A stretch of DNA of 64,000 nt from Prorocentrum cordatum (taxonomy: Eukaryota > Sar > Dinophyceae > Prorocentrales > Prorocentraceae): NCBI GenBank assembly GCA_963575745.1, contig CAUYUJ010021702.1, positions 5,001-69,000 on the forward strand, in the 5' to 3' direction. Both the position numbers and the translations under genes were made by a program. Below, piece by piece: positions 44,841-55,439 of this stretch (positions within the stretch are counted from its first letter, which is position 1; each line of letters opens with the position of its first letter). The notes under the pieces were generated by a model, which was not told where the DNA came from, searched no databases, and saw only the letters and a program-made list of their open reading frames with translations.

Positions 44841-47460
44841 CAGTCGTCCGTGTGCCGCGCAGTGGCCTTCATAGCGATTACCAAGCCCCTGTCGGTGATC
44901 ACGCTGCAACGCATGCCAGGCTGATCCAAAGCCAGTTCCGAGCGCGCATGGGCCACCTCTACCTACGCAAGGCCACCGTTGCCAATGACCCACCGCGCTG
45001 GTATTCCTCAACGACCACGCGCACACACGCGGTACCCTTTCCAGCGAGATGTTGTAACTATTGCGAACGTCGCGCCATCCACCCCTTGACAGCGCAAGGC
45101 GCTAGTGGCGCGCAACGGCCACCATCCGAATGCGGCGGGCAACAAGCGCAATCGTGGACTGACAGAACGCTGGCCTGCCAAACGCGCGCATTCCAGACGA
45201 TATCGCGGCGCATGGCGCTGAGAAGATGCGTTCCAGGGAAGTTGACGGACGCGTCGCCATGAATCGTTTGCAACGCACCGCGATGGTCACCTGCGTGGGA
45301 ATGGGATGGGCCGAACGATAGGATCACTGCTACTTCTCGTGGCGCACAGCCCAAGTGATTGCGCGGCCGTGGCGTAGCTTGACAGCCGCGTTGGTTGGCG
45401 ATTCCTTGAGCCCGCTCTTGGGGCTCGCCGACGGCGGTTGCCGAGGCCCAGGGCCGCGCGTGCTGCCCCGTGCCGCGCGAAGGGCGCGAACGCCATGGCA
45501 TCGCCTCGGGTTGGGGGGGGGGGGGGCGCCAACTGCCACCAGGGCGCCGACCAACGCGCCTTGCGGAGCCGATTGCATTTCACAGAAGCCAGCCGAACTG
45601 CCCAACGCCCCGTCGCAGGTATTATGGCGATGCCCGCGCGCGGCGGCCGAACTACAACACGTCCGACGCCCGCAGCCTGACAGCCGCCAGATCGGCTGAT
45701 GCGCCCTTGGCGATCTGGAGAAGCTGCGCAAGAAACCGCCATGCGCTTGTCCATGGCCAAGCGCTGTCGATTTCAGGGCCACGCAAGCCGCGCGCGCGAA
45801 TGGCCAGCGCGCGACCGCCATGCATGTGCGATGTCTGAAGAAGGGCGCTTGCGCGAGAAGGCGACGCGCGGGCGTGGCGCAGCGGGGCGGGGCAGGCGCG
45901 AGGTGGGCTGGAATCGGGGATGGGCAAGGGTGGGCTGGGCGTTGATGGCGGGCGCTAGGAGGGGCGCCACTTGGCAGTCGGGCAGCGCGCGCGGCTTGCG
46001 CTACGGCGCGCGCCAAGCGGACGGCTCCACCGCGCGCGCAGCCGCGAGCCCACCCCTGACGCGCTAATGGGCGCGCAAAGCTTTGCGCCAGCTTGATGGG
46101 AAGGCGAAGCCGCGCGCGCGCCTTTGAGGCTCATCGCGCAGCGCGCGCGTCGGCGCAGCAGGGGGCGCGCGCGCGCGGTCGCGCGCGCGGCGAACGCTGC
46201 GACGCCAGACAGCGCACTTGGCCCTGCTGGCAGGGCGGGGGGGGAGGGTAAAGGGGGGGATGGTTGCGCGTCGTTGGTGGCCGCAATGCGGTTGTGCATT
46301 GCGATCCTCGATGCTCACGTGTCCACGATGCAGGGCGCTGGTCGTCGGCGCGAGGGCGCGCGCGGCATTGGGGGATTTCTCGGGCGCGCGCAAGTACTTG
46401 CGTCCCCAATTCAAGGAACTGGGCATGACACCGCTAACAACGGAGTCAGACCTTACCGCGCCCTTCGCGGGCGTTCTGCTTCGTGCGCGGCATCCACAAT
46501 GCCCATGGCGCGAGGCGCGAGGTCGTCCAAGGGGGAATGCGCGATTCTACCAGCGGGCGCCCGCATGCATGCAACGCGGTGCACTGGGCGGCTGCGACAC
46601 ACGCGACGCTGCAATTTGGACGCTCAATTGAGCCAATATCGCACATGACTTGACAGACCCACGCTACGCGCTTGCGCTCCGCGCCCGAAGATTGTCAAAT
46701 GGGGTAACGCGAGGATTGCGTACCTCGGTCGCGCGCAATGGCATGGCGGCTTCTGTCTGGTCGGCAGGCCAGCGCCGCCAGTATTTCATGCGTTGCCCCA
46801 TTGATGGTCACCGTCACCCGACCAGTAGTTCCTGCGCGTGTTCCTGCCACGCTTACATGGTGGCCTGCGCATTCGCCTGCAATCGCCCGCTCTGCGCGCT
46901 GGCCGCGGGCGTTCGCCTCGACTGGCGCGAATCGGCGATTGCGCTAGTAGAGTGATATTCACGCGCTGACGTTATGGCGCGGTTAGCGCTACGCCCGATC
47001 GAAAACGCATTGCTCGCGCGAGCGTGCTGCGAGCGCGTCGTCCGGACTAAAGAATCATCTTGGGGCACCGTTGTCGATCTCCGTCGCATACTATGGACTG
47101 CGGGCACATGTAATTTAACCTCGTTGGTTGGACTAGGATATCCGTGGGCAGCAATATAACAGAAACTGCGTTAACTCGCCTCTGCCGATGTTACGCGGCG
47201 CGGACTTACTCCAAAGTTGCGTGGGTAGCGATGGCTGTCCGTTCTTGATATTTCGGAATGTCCGAGGACACGTTCTTATCCTTGCTTGTCCGATCCTGAG
47301 AATACCCAAGAGACAACGGGGGCATCGGGGTAACAACGCGAGGGGGTCAAAGAGGGTTAAAAGGAGGAACACGGGCCGCAAAACTAGAAAACTGATGCCC
47401 CCCACTCCCCCCCTCCCCCACTGCAAGGAAGGGGTCGGCACGGTCGCAAGACGGAATATA
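44840..47460. other. No gene seen, CpG-rich, copy 2
   Basis: Equals 26690-29310, with one difference at 47087 (T28937 in copy 1). Confidence 0.5.
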
Positions 47461-47582
47461 ACAGAGGAGGAGGAGGATGGGGGAGGGGAGTAGGATGGAG
47501 GAGGAGAAGGAGGAAGAGGGAGAGGGGAGTAGGAAGAAGAGGAGGACGGGGAGGAGGAGGGGGAGGAGGGGGAGGGAGGGGG
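47461..47582. repeat. (GGA)n purine run, copy 2
   Basis: Equals 29311-29432. Confidence 0.85.
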
Positions 47583-47676
47583 CCCTTTTGGGCCAACCAC
47601 CTAACACGTGGCATTGGCATTGTCTGTGACGCTTCCGGAAGGCCGAGGTTTCTCGCGGCCAGGTCCTGGCACTACG

Positions 47677-47698
47677 CTCATAGCCATTTTGGATCCAG
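47677..47698 (+). other. Relic spliced leader, copy 2
   Basis: Equals 29527-29548; TAGCCATTTTGG core, 75 bp before the ATG at 47774. Confidence 0.6.
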
Positions 47699-47750
47699 GC
47701 CAGTCGGCCACCTTGCAGGTCCAGAGGAGCTCTTAGGCCATACTGGGATA

Positions 47751-47763
47751 TTTTTTTCTTCAG
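47751..47763 (+). promoter_or_regulatory. Likely SL trans-splice acceptor, copy 2
   Basis: TTTTTTTCTTCAG ending 10 nt before the ATG at 47774; equals 29601-29613. Confidence 0.65.
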
Positions 47764-47773
47764 CTTTACCTGG

Positions 47774-50240
47774 ATGGCGGATGTTGAGTTTTCTGATATC
47801 AGTGGAGAGGTCCTCTCAGTTGCGTCTGCTTTTACTTCGGCGACCAGGAGGACGAACAGCGGCGGCCCCTCGCGCGACTGCGTTTGCCACCTGTGCGAAG
47901 AGACGCTGCCCCTCTACAAAGTTGCGCGGGGAGTTGATTTCTGCCAACCGTGCTTTGCACGGGTCAGGGCGAACCATCGCCGCCTCACGGCCCTTGTCAA
48001 CGGTAAGTCGGAACTCGCGGATGACAAGCACACCATGATCAACGAGCCCGACGTTTGGAGGAACCAGCCATTTTTCGCTTCGGACGGGCAGAGGGCGCAG
48101 CAGAAGGCGCTGGCCCGCGTGGCGGCGAACTTCAACGAGCAGGTGAAGATCGAGCAAGACTTGAACTTGTCTGACAAGGTGGGCCTCACCAAGCGTCGGT
48201 ACAAGTCGAACAGGACACGAGGGTCTTAAGATGCAAGTGGCCACACGCGTGTGAACCCCTTGCCGTCCCCACACTTTCTGACTCCCGTCGTGGGGTGGCA
48301 TCGGCGTTCGTGCCGCGTCGTGTCCACTTGCATGTTGAGGCGATCCTGGAAGGAGGGAGGAGTCCGACAACGACCTCGAGTCCGCCGAGCTTTCGGACGA
48401 CTTCGACGAGCTGCACGGGAAGCAGGAGATTGAGAATGTCCACGACATGACAGACAGCAGCGGGCGCAAGTTGGTCTGGGTACACGAGGCGCCTCGCTTT
48501 CGGAGCGTGAGGGGCAAGCAGAAGCTAGAGGGCACCAGGCGCGGTGGTGACTTTGGCGGCGGCGGTCCGAGTGCCTCTGGTGGCGGGCATGCCGCCAGGC
48601 TCTCTCGCGGGAGCAGCCGCGATGGAGACGCTGATAATCAGCTTTCCAAACGGGCTCGGACTGGCAAGACTGGCGGCGGCTCTGCAGGTTCGCATGCGCA
48701 GAGCCCCGAGGAGAAGTCTGACGGCGTCAGGTTCCTCGAGCAACGCCAGGCCATCATGCAGACCTTGAAGGACTTGTCTGCCCAGCTTCAGGGGCCAAAG
48801 GCTGGAGATGCTCAATCGCGCCTGCCCTCTCAGAGACCTCATACTCGCCCTCCCACGCCTCTCACCTCCACGCTCGTCTTCTCCAGATCCAGCTCCCCCA
48901 ACCTTCTCTACATCTTCCCCTTCCTCGCGATTGAACTTTTCCATAAGGGATTGCAGAAGGGCGTGAAGACCATGCAGGAGGACATCAAGTCTAGGGGCAT
49001 CGACTCCGAGCTATTGCCTTTCTCGCCCTCGAGTGTATTGGAGGATATCAGCACCGCCATTGCCGACCTCGGCAAGAGCAGCGACATGGCCCAGAAGGTG
49101 AAGGCGCACGAGATCACCATCCTGAACGATAATATCAAGTTGATCCAGACCAAAGTGGCGGATGCCAAGAAGAAGAAAGACGATCTCGGTGAGGCCGTGG
49201 ACTTCTGCGTCAAGGAGGTCCGCGCGAAGGAGCGGGCGCAGGGACAGAAGGTGTATTGGGCCACGTACACCATCGAGAAGGCGCTGATCAAGGGGGGCTT
49301 CGGCAAGATGCACGCCAAGAAATTCAGCAAGGTGATCCACGCCCTCGAGGAAGATGGCGACATCGTGCACCAGTACCCTGGTCCAGGCAGTGATGCCGAG
49401 AAGCGCCAAAGCTTCATGGTGCTTGAGATTGGGAAGCCGAAGCAGGAGCTCGATCTGGATGGATTCGGGCACTGGCCTGACGGGCACGAGGCGACCAAAG
49501 AGCTCGCCGACAGCTTCTTGCAGTCCCAGGTCGTGAAGGACAAGATCGCCAACATGCGTGATGCTTTGACCAAGAATCCGTCTTGGGCAGGGGCGCTCAC
49601 CAACGTCGAGGGGGTACCGTTTGAGGAGGGACTCCAGGATCTCTTGGGTAAGCTCCCTACTGGACCTGGGTGTGAGCCTTGGCTGCTCTCAGGTCGGGCC
49701 CACTGCTGCCGCCATGGGCCATTGGCCTTCGCGCTGCCTGGCGTCGCCTCGCTGTTGTTCGCGTTTGACAAGGGTGTGCACATTCAGATCAGCGCCATCA
49801 GCCCGATCCTCGAGAAGGGATTCACGCTGAAGGAGTACCCGAAGTACTTGGAGTCCAGCGATGGTCAGAGCTACTTGGACAGCTCCGTGTGGACTGTGTA
49901 CTTGGCGCCGCAGAGCTTCCTCTACCTCCCCATGGGTTTCCTGGTTCACTGGGTGTACCACTCCAGCAACGCTGGCAAGGAGTCGGAGGGCGAGGTGCCA
50001 ACTCCCAAGGCAAAGGGGAAGGCGGCGAAGAAGGCCGCAGCCAAGAAGGTCGCCAAAGAAGAGACGCCCGCCGACGCAGCGTTCTTGCTCACCGTGCCCG
50101 CCTTCACGTCGACGACCAAGATGGAGCCTGGGGTGAAATCCGCTGTGCTGGGTTTCAACGCTGAGGTGATCCGCAGCAAGGGCAAGGATCCGAAGTGGGA
50201 GACCAGGGGGATCGCCTTGGAATCGTGCTTCAAGGAGTGA
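47774..50240 (+). CDS. Multi-exon CxxC/CxxC protein with acidic and Lys/Ala-rich regions
   Basis: Complete gene. Proposed exons: 47774-48198, 48353-48809, 48957-49647 and 49693-50240, giving 2121 nt (706 aa plus stop). Introns: 48199-48352 (GT-AG, tentative), 48810-48956 (GC-AG, 147 nt, pyrimidine-rich; removal joins QGPKAGD to KGVKTMQED) and 49648-49692 (GTAAGC...CTCAG, 45 nt, short). The last two are multiples of three, so the frame stays open unspliced. Visible: CX2CX15CX2C at Cys38/41/57/60, probably a zinc-binding module; an acidic stretch ESDNDLESAELSDDFDEL; helical Lys/Glu-rich middle; SVWTVYLAPQSFLYLPMGFL; a basic KAKGKAAKKAAAKK segment near the end. Family not recognised, though Y-L-P-x-G recalls cupin folds. 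The start is chosen because the SL acceptor lies 10 nt upstream. Ends ALESCFKE, TGA. Confidence 0.7.
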
Positions 50241-50690
50241 GCTCGACGGCGACAGCATGCTCGTAAGTCTTTCGACTGCGCCGCCCTGTGTGCCTCGTTC
50301 GTCTAAGTAGATGCGTTGTGGTTCGGCTTCGCTGATGTTTCTGAGCGCCGACGGGCGCTGAGACAGCAAGCGCGGCTCCGGAACCACGGAGAAGAATATG
50401 TGTTTGAGCGCAGTGCACATCCGAGCAACACCAGTCAACAATGAAACGGTGTCTTGGGTCATTGTAAAATCGATTCGGGTCATGTTGAGTCGAATGACAT
50501 GACAGAACATCGAATGTAACAAACATCGAATGACATGACACCTCGAACAACAACATTGTCCTGGAGAATGCACTGCGCTGCAGCACGCGCAACAGGGCGA
50601 GTGATCAGATGGAGTGGTTGTACCAGCTGCATGGAGCCAGCTGAACTAGTTTGGAAAATTGAGTCCAGGGAGTCAGAGGGGAGAGGGAGA
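50241..50690. other. Downstream intergenic with a short direct repeat
   Basis: No gene seen. TCGAATGACATGACA occurs at 50490-50504 and again at 50526-50540, with a partial copy (CATCGAATG) between. Confidence 0.6.
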
Positions 50691-50880
50691 GGAGGAGGAG
50701 GAGGAGGAGGAGGGGGAGGAGGAGGAGGAGGAGGAGGAAGACCACGATGACAAGGTTAAAGGGGTGGAGGGGGAGGACGACAACGATGAAACGACGGAAG
50801 AGGAGGAAGAACAAGTAGGAGGAGGAGGAGGACGACCACGACCAGGAGGAGGAGGAGGAGGAGGAGGAGGAGGAACCCTC
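50690..50880. repeat. (GGA)n purine run
   Basis: GAGGAGGAGG triplets, interrupted by about 70 bp of GACAACGATG-type sequence and closing with GGAGGAGGAGGAGGAGG. Glu/Gly frames here are repeat translations. Confidence 0.9.
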
Positions 50881-51750
50881 TCGCCCTCGCCGCGGGGGCC
50901 CCGTGCGCCCCTGAACACCGTGGCCGCGCATGCCCACCAGGAGCGGCCCCGTCAGCCGCCATCGTCGCCGCCGCGCGGTCGGCGGCGTCGCCGTCGTCGT
51001 CAGCGTCGTCGCCCTTTTTCACTGGTCCTTCTCCTCCCTCCCACTTTTCACTCCCTCTCGCCCTCTTTCTTTTACCGCTCCTCCATTGTCCTCATGCCGC
51101 TGCTCCTCATCAACTCGTCCTCTTCTAGGTTCCTCTGTTCACTCCCTCTTTCATTTACAACCTCACTGCTCAATGCACCTCTGCGTCGACAGGGAAAGGG
51201 GCTCCTGGTCACAGTCGCCCAACAATGTAATATACACCCCTCCTCCTTTTCTCATCCTCTTCCCCCCCCTTCTACCTCCCTCCACGTGCTACTAGGTACT
51301 GCGACCAGGCAGGAGGGTATCTCACATGGTTGCCTCTAGTTGGAAACACTTGTTTTCATGTGCCCATTTCGCCCACTTTGGTATCGACCGTGGTCGCCCC
51401 GAGGTGTGTCAACGCACGTTCGCGCGTCCACGCGGCCCGATCGGTCGCACTGTCTCGTGACGTGTTGCCTTGCACAACCTCGCGTCCACAACGCGTCGAT
51501 ACGATACAATGTCCTGTCCAATGGGCATATTATTGGTGAGCGGCGCTTGTGCGCGAAGTTATCAAAATATTTTGGATCACATGGCAGTGAACTGTATTTT
51601 CTTAGAGGATTGCATCCAGATTCTCAGATTTATTTTGGATTGCAACGGGATCCTTAGAAAAAAAACCTCTTGCGCCCCAGGCCTTACAACAATACCATCT
51701 TGCGACGACGTCCTGTCTGCGCGCCTTGAATTGCGCTAAGAACCTTCTAT
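50881..51750. other. No gene seen
   Basis: GC-rich start (CGCCGTCGTCGTCAGCGTCG near 50990), pyrimidine-rich middle (51010-51290), then ordinary sequence up to the LINE. No motif-bearing frame. Confidence 0.5.
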
Positions 51751-51757
51751 CTTTAGG

Positions 51758-51773
51758 TTTAGCCAGGTTCAAG
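51758..51773 (+). other. SL-like remnant at the LINE 5' end
   Basis: TTTAGCCAGGTTCAAG equals the 14704 SL relic with four bases (TTTC) missing from the middle and upstream changes. It sits 124 bp upstream of the ORF1 frame. It may be a deleted SL relic, or chance. Confidence 0.35.
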
Positions 51774-51896
51774 GTAACATGCTTGGGGGGTTTTCAGCCT
51801 CCGACCTTGCAAGGATTGCCCTATTCCGAGCACAGTATTCAACTTGGTGGCCTGTTCGCCCAGGTCAGGACCGCTCGATCAGATTGAGCCGCGCAT

Positions 51897-52943
51897 TTGC
51901 GAGCTCCTGCTGGGGCAACCCCGAGCGCCGTGCAGCACGACGCCGCCACGCGGAAGCGTCAGACGTACATTGTGTGCAGCGGTTGCGGCGGTTGGGTCTT
52001 TGCTTGGAAGCTCCAGCGCTCGGGTGGGTGGCGCAACAAGTGCGACAATTACATCACGGGCTGGAGCTCAGCGGGACCGTCGAGTGCTGGTCTACGAGGT
52101 GGGAGTTCCCCGCCATGGGAGCCCCAGGGGCAGTCATCACCCGCTGATGAGATCCAGCAAATCCTCGACAAGTTCAACGACGGGAAAGGCGCCTTCGGCA
52201 AGGCAAAAGAGATGGTGGACCTCGGGCCCCTCCAGGAGCTCCAGGCCCAGCTCATCGCGAAGGATCAGAGGCCGCTGGAGGTGCCCAAGTCGCAGGCATT
52301 GCGTCAGGCGGTCAACAAGCTGGACCAGAAGAAGGCAGCGTTGGGGACAACGGCGTCCCAGCTCATGGAGGCAGAGCGCTGGCTCAAGCATGCGCAGGAC
52401 AAGCACGACAAGGCGCTGGAGGAGGCCGCGGACGCTGAGGAGGAACACGAGCAGACCCTGCGGGCGGATTCCAACTCGGCGACCCCCGCGGCAGCGGAGG
52501 ACGAGGCAGCAACATGGAAGGCGCCAGCTATGGACCCCGACCTCTTCGCCAACCTGGAGGACTACGAAGCTGAGGATAAATAAAATCGATTCAAGTTCCA
52601 GTCGGACATGGAGGCCCTCGCTTCACTGCTGGAGAAGGCGCAGAAACAGTACGCGGGTTTCACGGAGGCGAAGAAGCAGGCGGGCGCGATCCACGCGCCC
52701 CACAAGGCCTAGAAGCGCAAGGCAGAATCAGGAGCAGCGGCAGCAGAACCAGCCCGTCAACCTGAAGCAGATTCATCGCCAGCGGCAGCAGGATCGACAC
52801 CTTCGGCAGCAGCAGCGGAGCCTTCGGCAGAGGAGATCTTGCAGAGGAAGGAAAGACTCGACAGGCTCAGGAGCGACGCGAAGACCACGGCAGATGGCAA
52901 GGTTGAGGAGCCTGCTGCTGCTGCTGGGGACCCTCGCCTTTAG
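51897..52943 (+). pseudogene. LINE ORF1 (zinc-finger/coiled-coil), nonsense-mutated
   Basis: Reads RKRQTYIVCSGCGGWVFAWK then GGWRNKCDN: a Cys-rich finger that keeps CxxC and one later Cys, with the fourth ligand apparently changed. A long Ala/Gln/Glu coiled coil follows (LRQAVNKLDQKKAALGTTAS). TAA at 52581-52583 and TAG at 52710-52712 interrupt it; the same frame continues with similar composition (AEEILQRKERLDRLRSDAKT) to TAG at 52941-52943. There is no ATG at the left edge of the open frame; 51897 is only its first near-start codon. Expected role: RNA-binding ORF1 protein of a LINE. Confidence 0.7.
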
Positions 52944-52944
52944 C

Positions 52945-53660
52945 AAGATCTTCTTCCCCCATATCACGCAGTGGGGCCCAAAGACCCACAAGCACATCAA
53001 CGAGGAGGGCACCGACATGGACATCATCATGACGTGCGAGACGCACATACCACACGACAAGCTGAAGCAGGTGAAGGTGGACGCGGCTAAGGACGGCAGG
53101 AAGATGACGGGCACAGCGGCGGTGCCCACCAAGCGCTCGGAGCTAGGGAAGGGAACTCTGGGGTTGAGATCATCTTGGCCAAGTCTCACGTCGCCTGCTC
53201 GACTTACGACACGATCCGCGAACGATTACAAGTTGAAGAGGGAAAATGACCCCTTCTACGGTTTCACGGCAGTCAACGTCCACGCGAAGGCGGTGAACGT
53301 TGTTTTGGTATCTGCACATTGGCTCCCAGGCGCCGGTTCGCATGGAGTTAATCAAGAACGAGTGCGCCAACTGGCAGGTTTTGCGAAGGCGTTGGCGGAC
53401 CCATGGGTGATCCTTGCAGATCGGAACACGCCGTTCGAAGATATCGCCAAGACGGGTTTCGCCCAGCAGATTGGGGGCGCACTCATCAAGCCAGATGTGG
53501 AGGTCACATGTGACATAGGGAAAGGAAGCCTCATATGTCACGGCATCACCAGGACGGACTTCGTCGACAAGGTAAAGCTGCAGGCCGTCAGGACGGGACC
53601 ATGGCGCACGCATTGCGGGCTCACTCTGACCTTGGAGCTTCGCGACCTCGGTGGCATCGC
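52945..53660 (+). pseudogene. LINE APE-like endonuclease domain, decayed
   Basis: Reads THKHINEEGTDMDIIMTCETH, with the catalytic-Glu block as CETH. FTAVNVHAKAVNVVLVSAHW, NQERVRQLAGFAKALADPWV, ILADRNTP and THCGLTLTLE follow. ILADRNTP stands where active enzymes have GDFN, so the site looks inactive. Between about 53155 and 53225 the coherent protein (GVEIILAKSHVACSTYDTIR) is in another frame, meaning two compensating indels. Expected function, now lost: nicking target DNA for target-primed reverse transcription. Confidence 0.7.
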
Positions 53661-53663
53661 AGA

Positions 53664-54194
53664 ATGGCTTTACCACAGGAGCTGGCTACGCCAGCCAAGC
53701 TAAAGAAGAAGGCAGACCCGAACAGTAAGAGGTCACGCAAGCGGCAGGAAGAACGGCAACGAGCAGAAGAGCGTCTTGAGCAGCATCAACGCGAGGCGTT
53801 CCAGGAGCAGACGACGATAGAGGAAGAGGCTGAGAGGCAGAAGGAAAAACCGTACTACATCACAGATGAGATGTGGGCTCAAGCACTGGCATCAGGAATA
53901 CGCGAATGGGAGCTTTCGGACGAGCTCAAATCCTGGGACGGCGACCTCATTATACGTGGACAGCGGCATCGGTCGGCAGAAGCTGCGGCCGCCAGGACGC
54001 ATGCAGAGCGGGTCACATGCTTAGGGGGGGGGGGGGGGCCGGACATCATCACAGCTGAGATCGCAGAAGAAGAAGCTGACCTATACCGAGGACGCGCAGG
54101 AGGCTTCGAAGTAAAGCGGGCAAAGGCCCGATCGACACCAGGGAGAAAGCACATGAAGTTCGGGCCAGCGGAGCAGTGGGGAACGCGATCCTAG
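53664..54194 (+). pseudogene. LINE linker region, charged coiled coil
   Basis: Starts MALPQELATPAKLKKKADPN in a new frame after the endonuclease. Rich in Glu, Arg and Gln (RSRKRQEERQRAEERLEQHQ), then YITDEMWAQALASGIREWEL. A 15-G run at 54024-54038 reads as five Gly codons and may be an error or slippage site. The ATG need not be a true start; this is probably the interior of the former EN-RT polyprotein. Confidence 0.55.
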
Positions 54195-54269
54195 TACGTT
54201 ACCACGCCCTCCACACCAACGGCACCGATGGCAGGCAGCAGGCAAAGCGCTGAGCAGACGCGAAGACGC

Positions 54270-55439
54270 AGAGCAGGGCCCTGCAGAACATTGATCAGTC
54301 CCTCGTATTTGGTAAGAAGTATGAAGAGGCGTCACAGCAGACGTTCTACGAGATGCCGGGGGACCTGGCCGACCTGGACGACGCGCAGATCATGCACCTG
54401 GTCCAGCAGGCAGAGGGCCACCTAGCTACGGCCCAGGCAATGGGGCATCACGGCACAGCGGGGGGAGAAGGTCGGTCGATTCCACCGCCACGTCAAGGAG
54501 CAGCAGCCTCACCGATTCGAGCCATGCACGGAGCAGATGGAAGGCGTGGCGGACCCAGACATCATGATAAGCATCAAGAAGGACGAGTGGGAGCGAACAT
54601 GGACGGACTCAGTGGACACGAAGGAGGACATCGCGCACCAGCTAGACACCATGCGCGACAAGGTCCTGGAAGACGACATAGACCCGCTCACCCTGAAGGA
54701 GTTGGACGGAGCAATAGCAGCACCGTCGGCGGCGAAGGCGAAAAGAGTGGATCACCTCGGACCGAATGACGTGGCGCGCTCTCCACGGCAGGCACGAGAA
54801 TGGCTACTACAAAGGTTACAATTCTGCGAGATGGAGATTCCATGGCCGAGGCAATGGGCAGCTACGAAGTGCGCGCTGGCAGCAAAACCGAAAGGACGAG
54901 ATAGAGCACTCGGCATGCTGGCGCTCCCGATTAGGCTATGGTCGAGAGCGAGAGGGGGATGTTGTGCACGATGGAGTCACTCGCTCTCAGCGCACTGGGG
55001 CACGGCACTCAAAGGAAGTTCGGCGCTACGAGCAGGTCTGCTTCGAGCTGTACTAGACAAGGTTGGAGCTGAACTAGGATCCTCGGCCATCGCGCTCCTC
55101 CTGGACATAGGGAAGTTTTACGACACAGTGCCACTGGTCATATTATGTCAGATAGCGATCAAGGTTGGCTTTCCAGCAGCAGTGGTGGCGCTTGAGATGA
55201 CGGCATTCATCGGCCTCAGGTTCCTACAAGAGCGGAACATCCTCAGCGAGCCGATATGGGCAACGCGTTCGCTGGCGGCAGGCTCGGCAAGAGGTGTAGG
55301 GTTGGCCAAGTCATTCCTTCATCCAATCTTGGATCGAGCCCATCGCCAAGCACCACAAGCGCCATTATAGACATTCGTGGACGAAACAGTGGCACGCCAA
55401 GAAGGAAGCAGACAAACGGTAGGCGACGGCATCAAGCAC
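54270..55439 (+). pseudogene. LINE reverse transcriptase domain, frame-broken
   Basis: Two frames join: about 54270-54465 (NIDQSLVFGKKYEEASQQTF) and 54465-55370 (VGRFHRHVKEQQ ... ). RT signatures: RALGMLALPIRLWSR near 54900, LLLDIGKFYDTVPL with the motif A Asp at 55104, and SLAAGSARGVGLAKSFL near 55270-55319, where motif B is expected. An in-frame TAG at 55368-55370 precedes TFVDETVARQ, where FVDE stands for the usual [FY]xDD motif C. The second catalytic Asp is therefore Glu. Expected role: target-primed reverse transcription; this copy should be dead. Confidence 0.8.

Larger units (their letters stand above)
31420..49469. repeat. Copy 2 of the 18-kb duplicated segment (right contig start)
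   Basis: Matches 13277-31319. Sequence right of 49469 continues past the point where copy 1 is cut off and completes the CxxC gene. The ten single-base differences seen outside simple repeats are nine transitions and one transversion. Confidence 0.95.

Noticed and set aside
51844-53703. Single 619-codon protein across LINE ORF1 and EN
   Set aside because: Its first ~360 codons are an Arg/Ser-rich shadow of the ORF1 frame. Only the part after about 52945 is the endonuclease.
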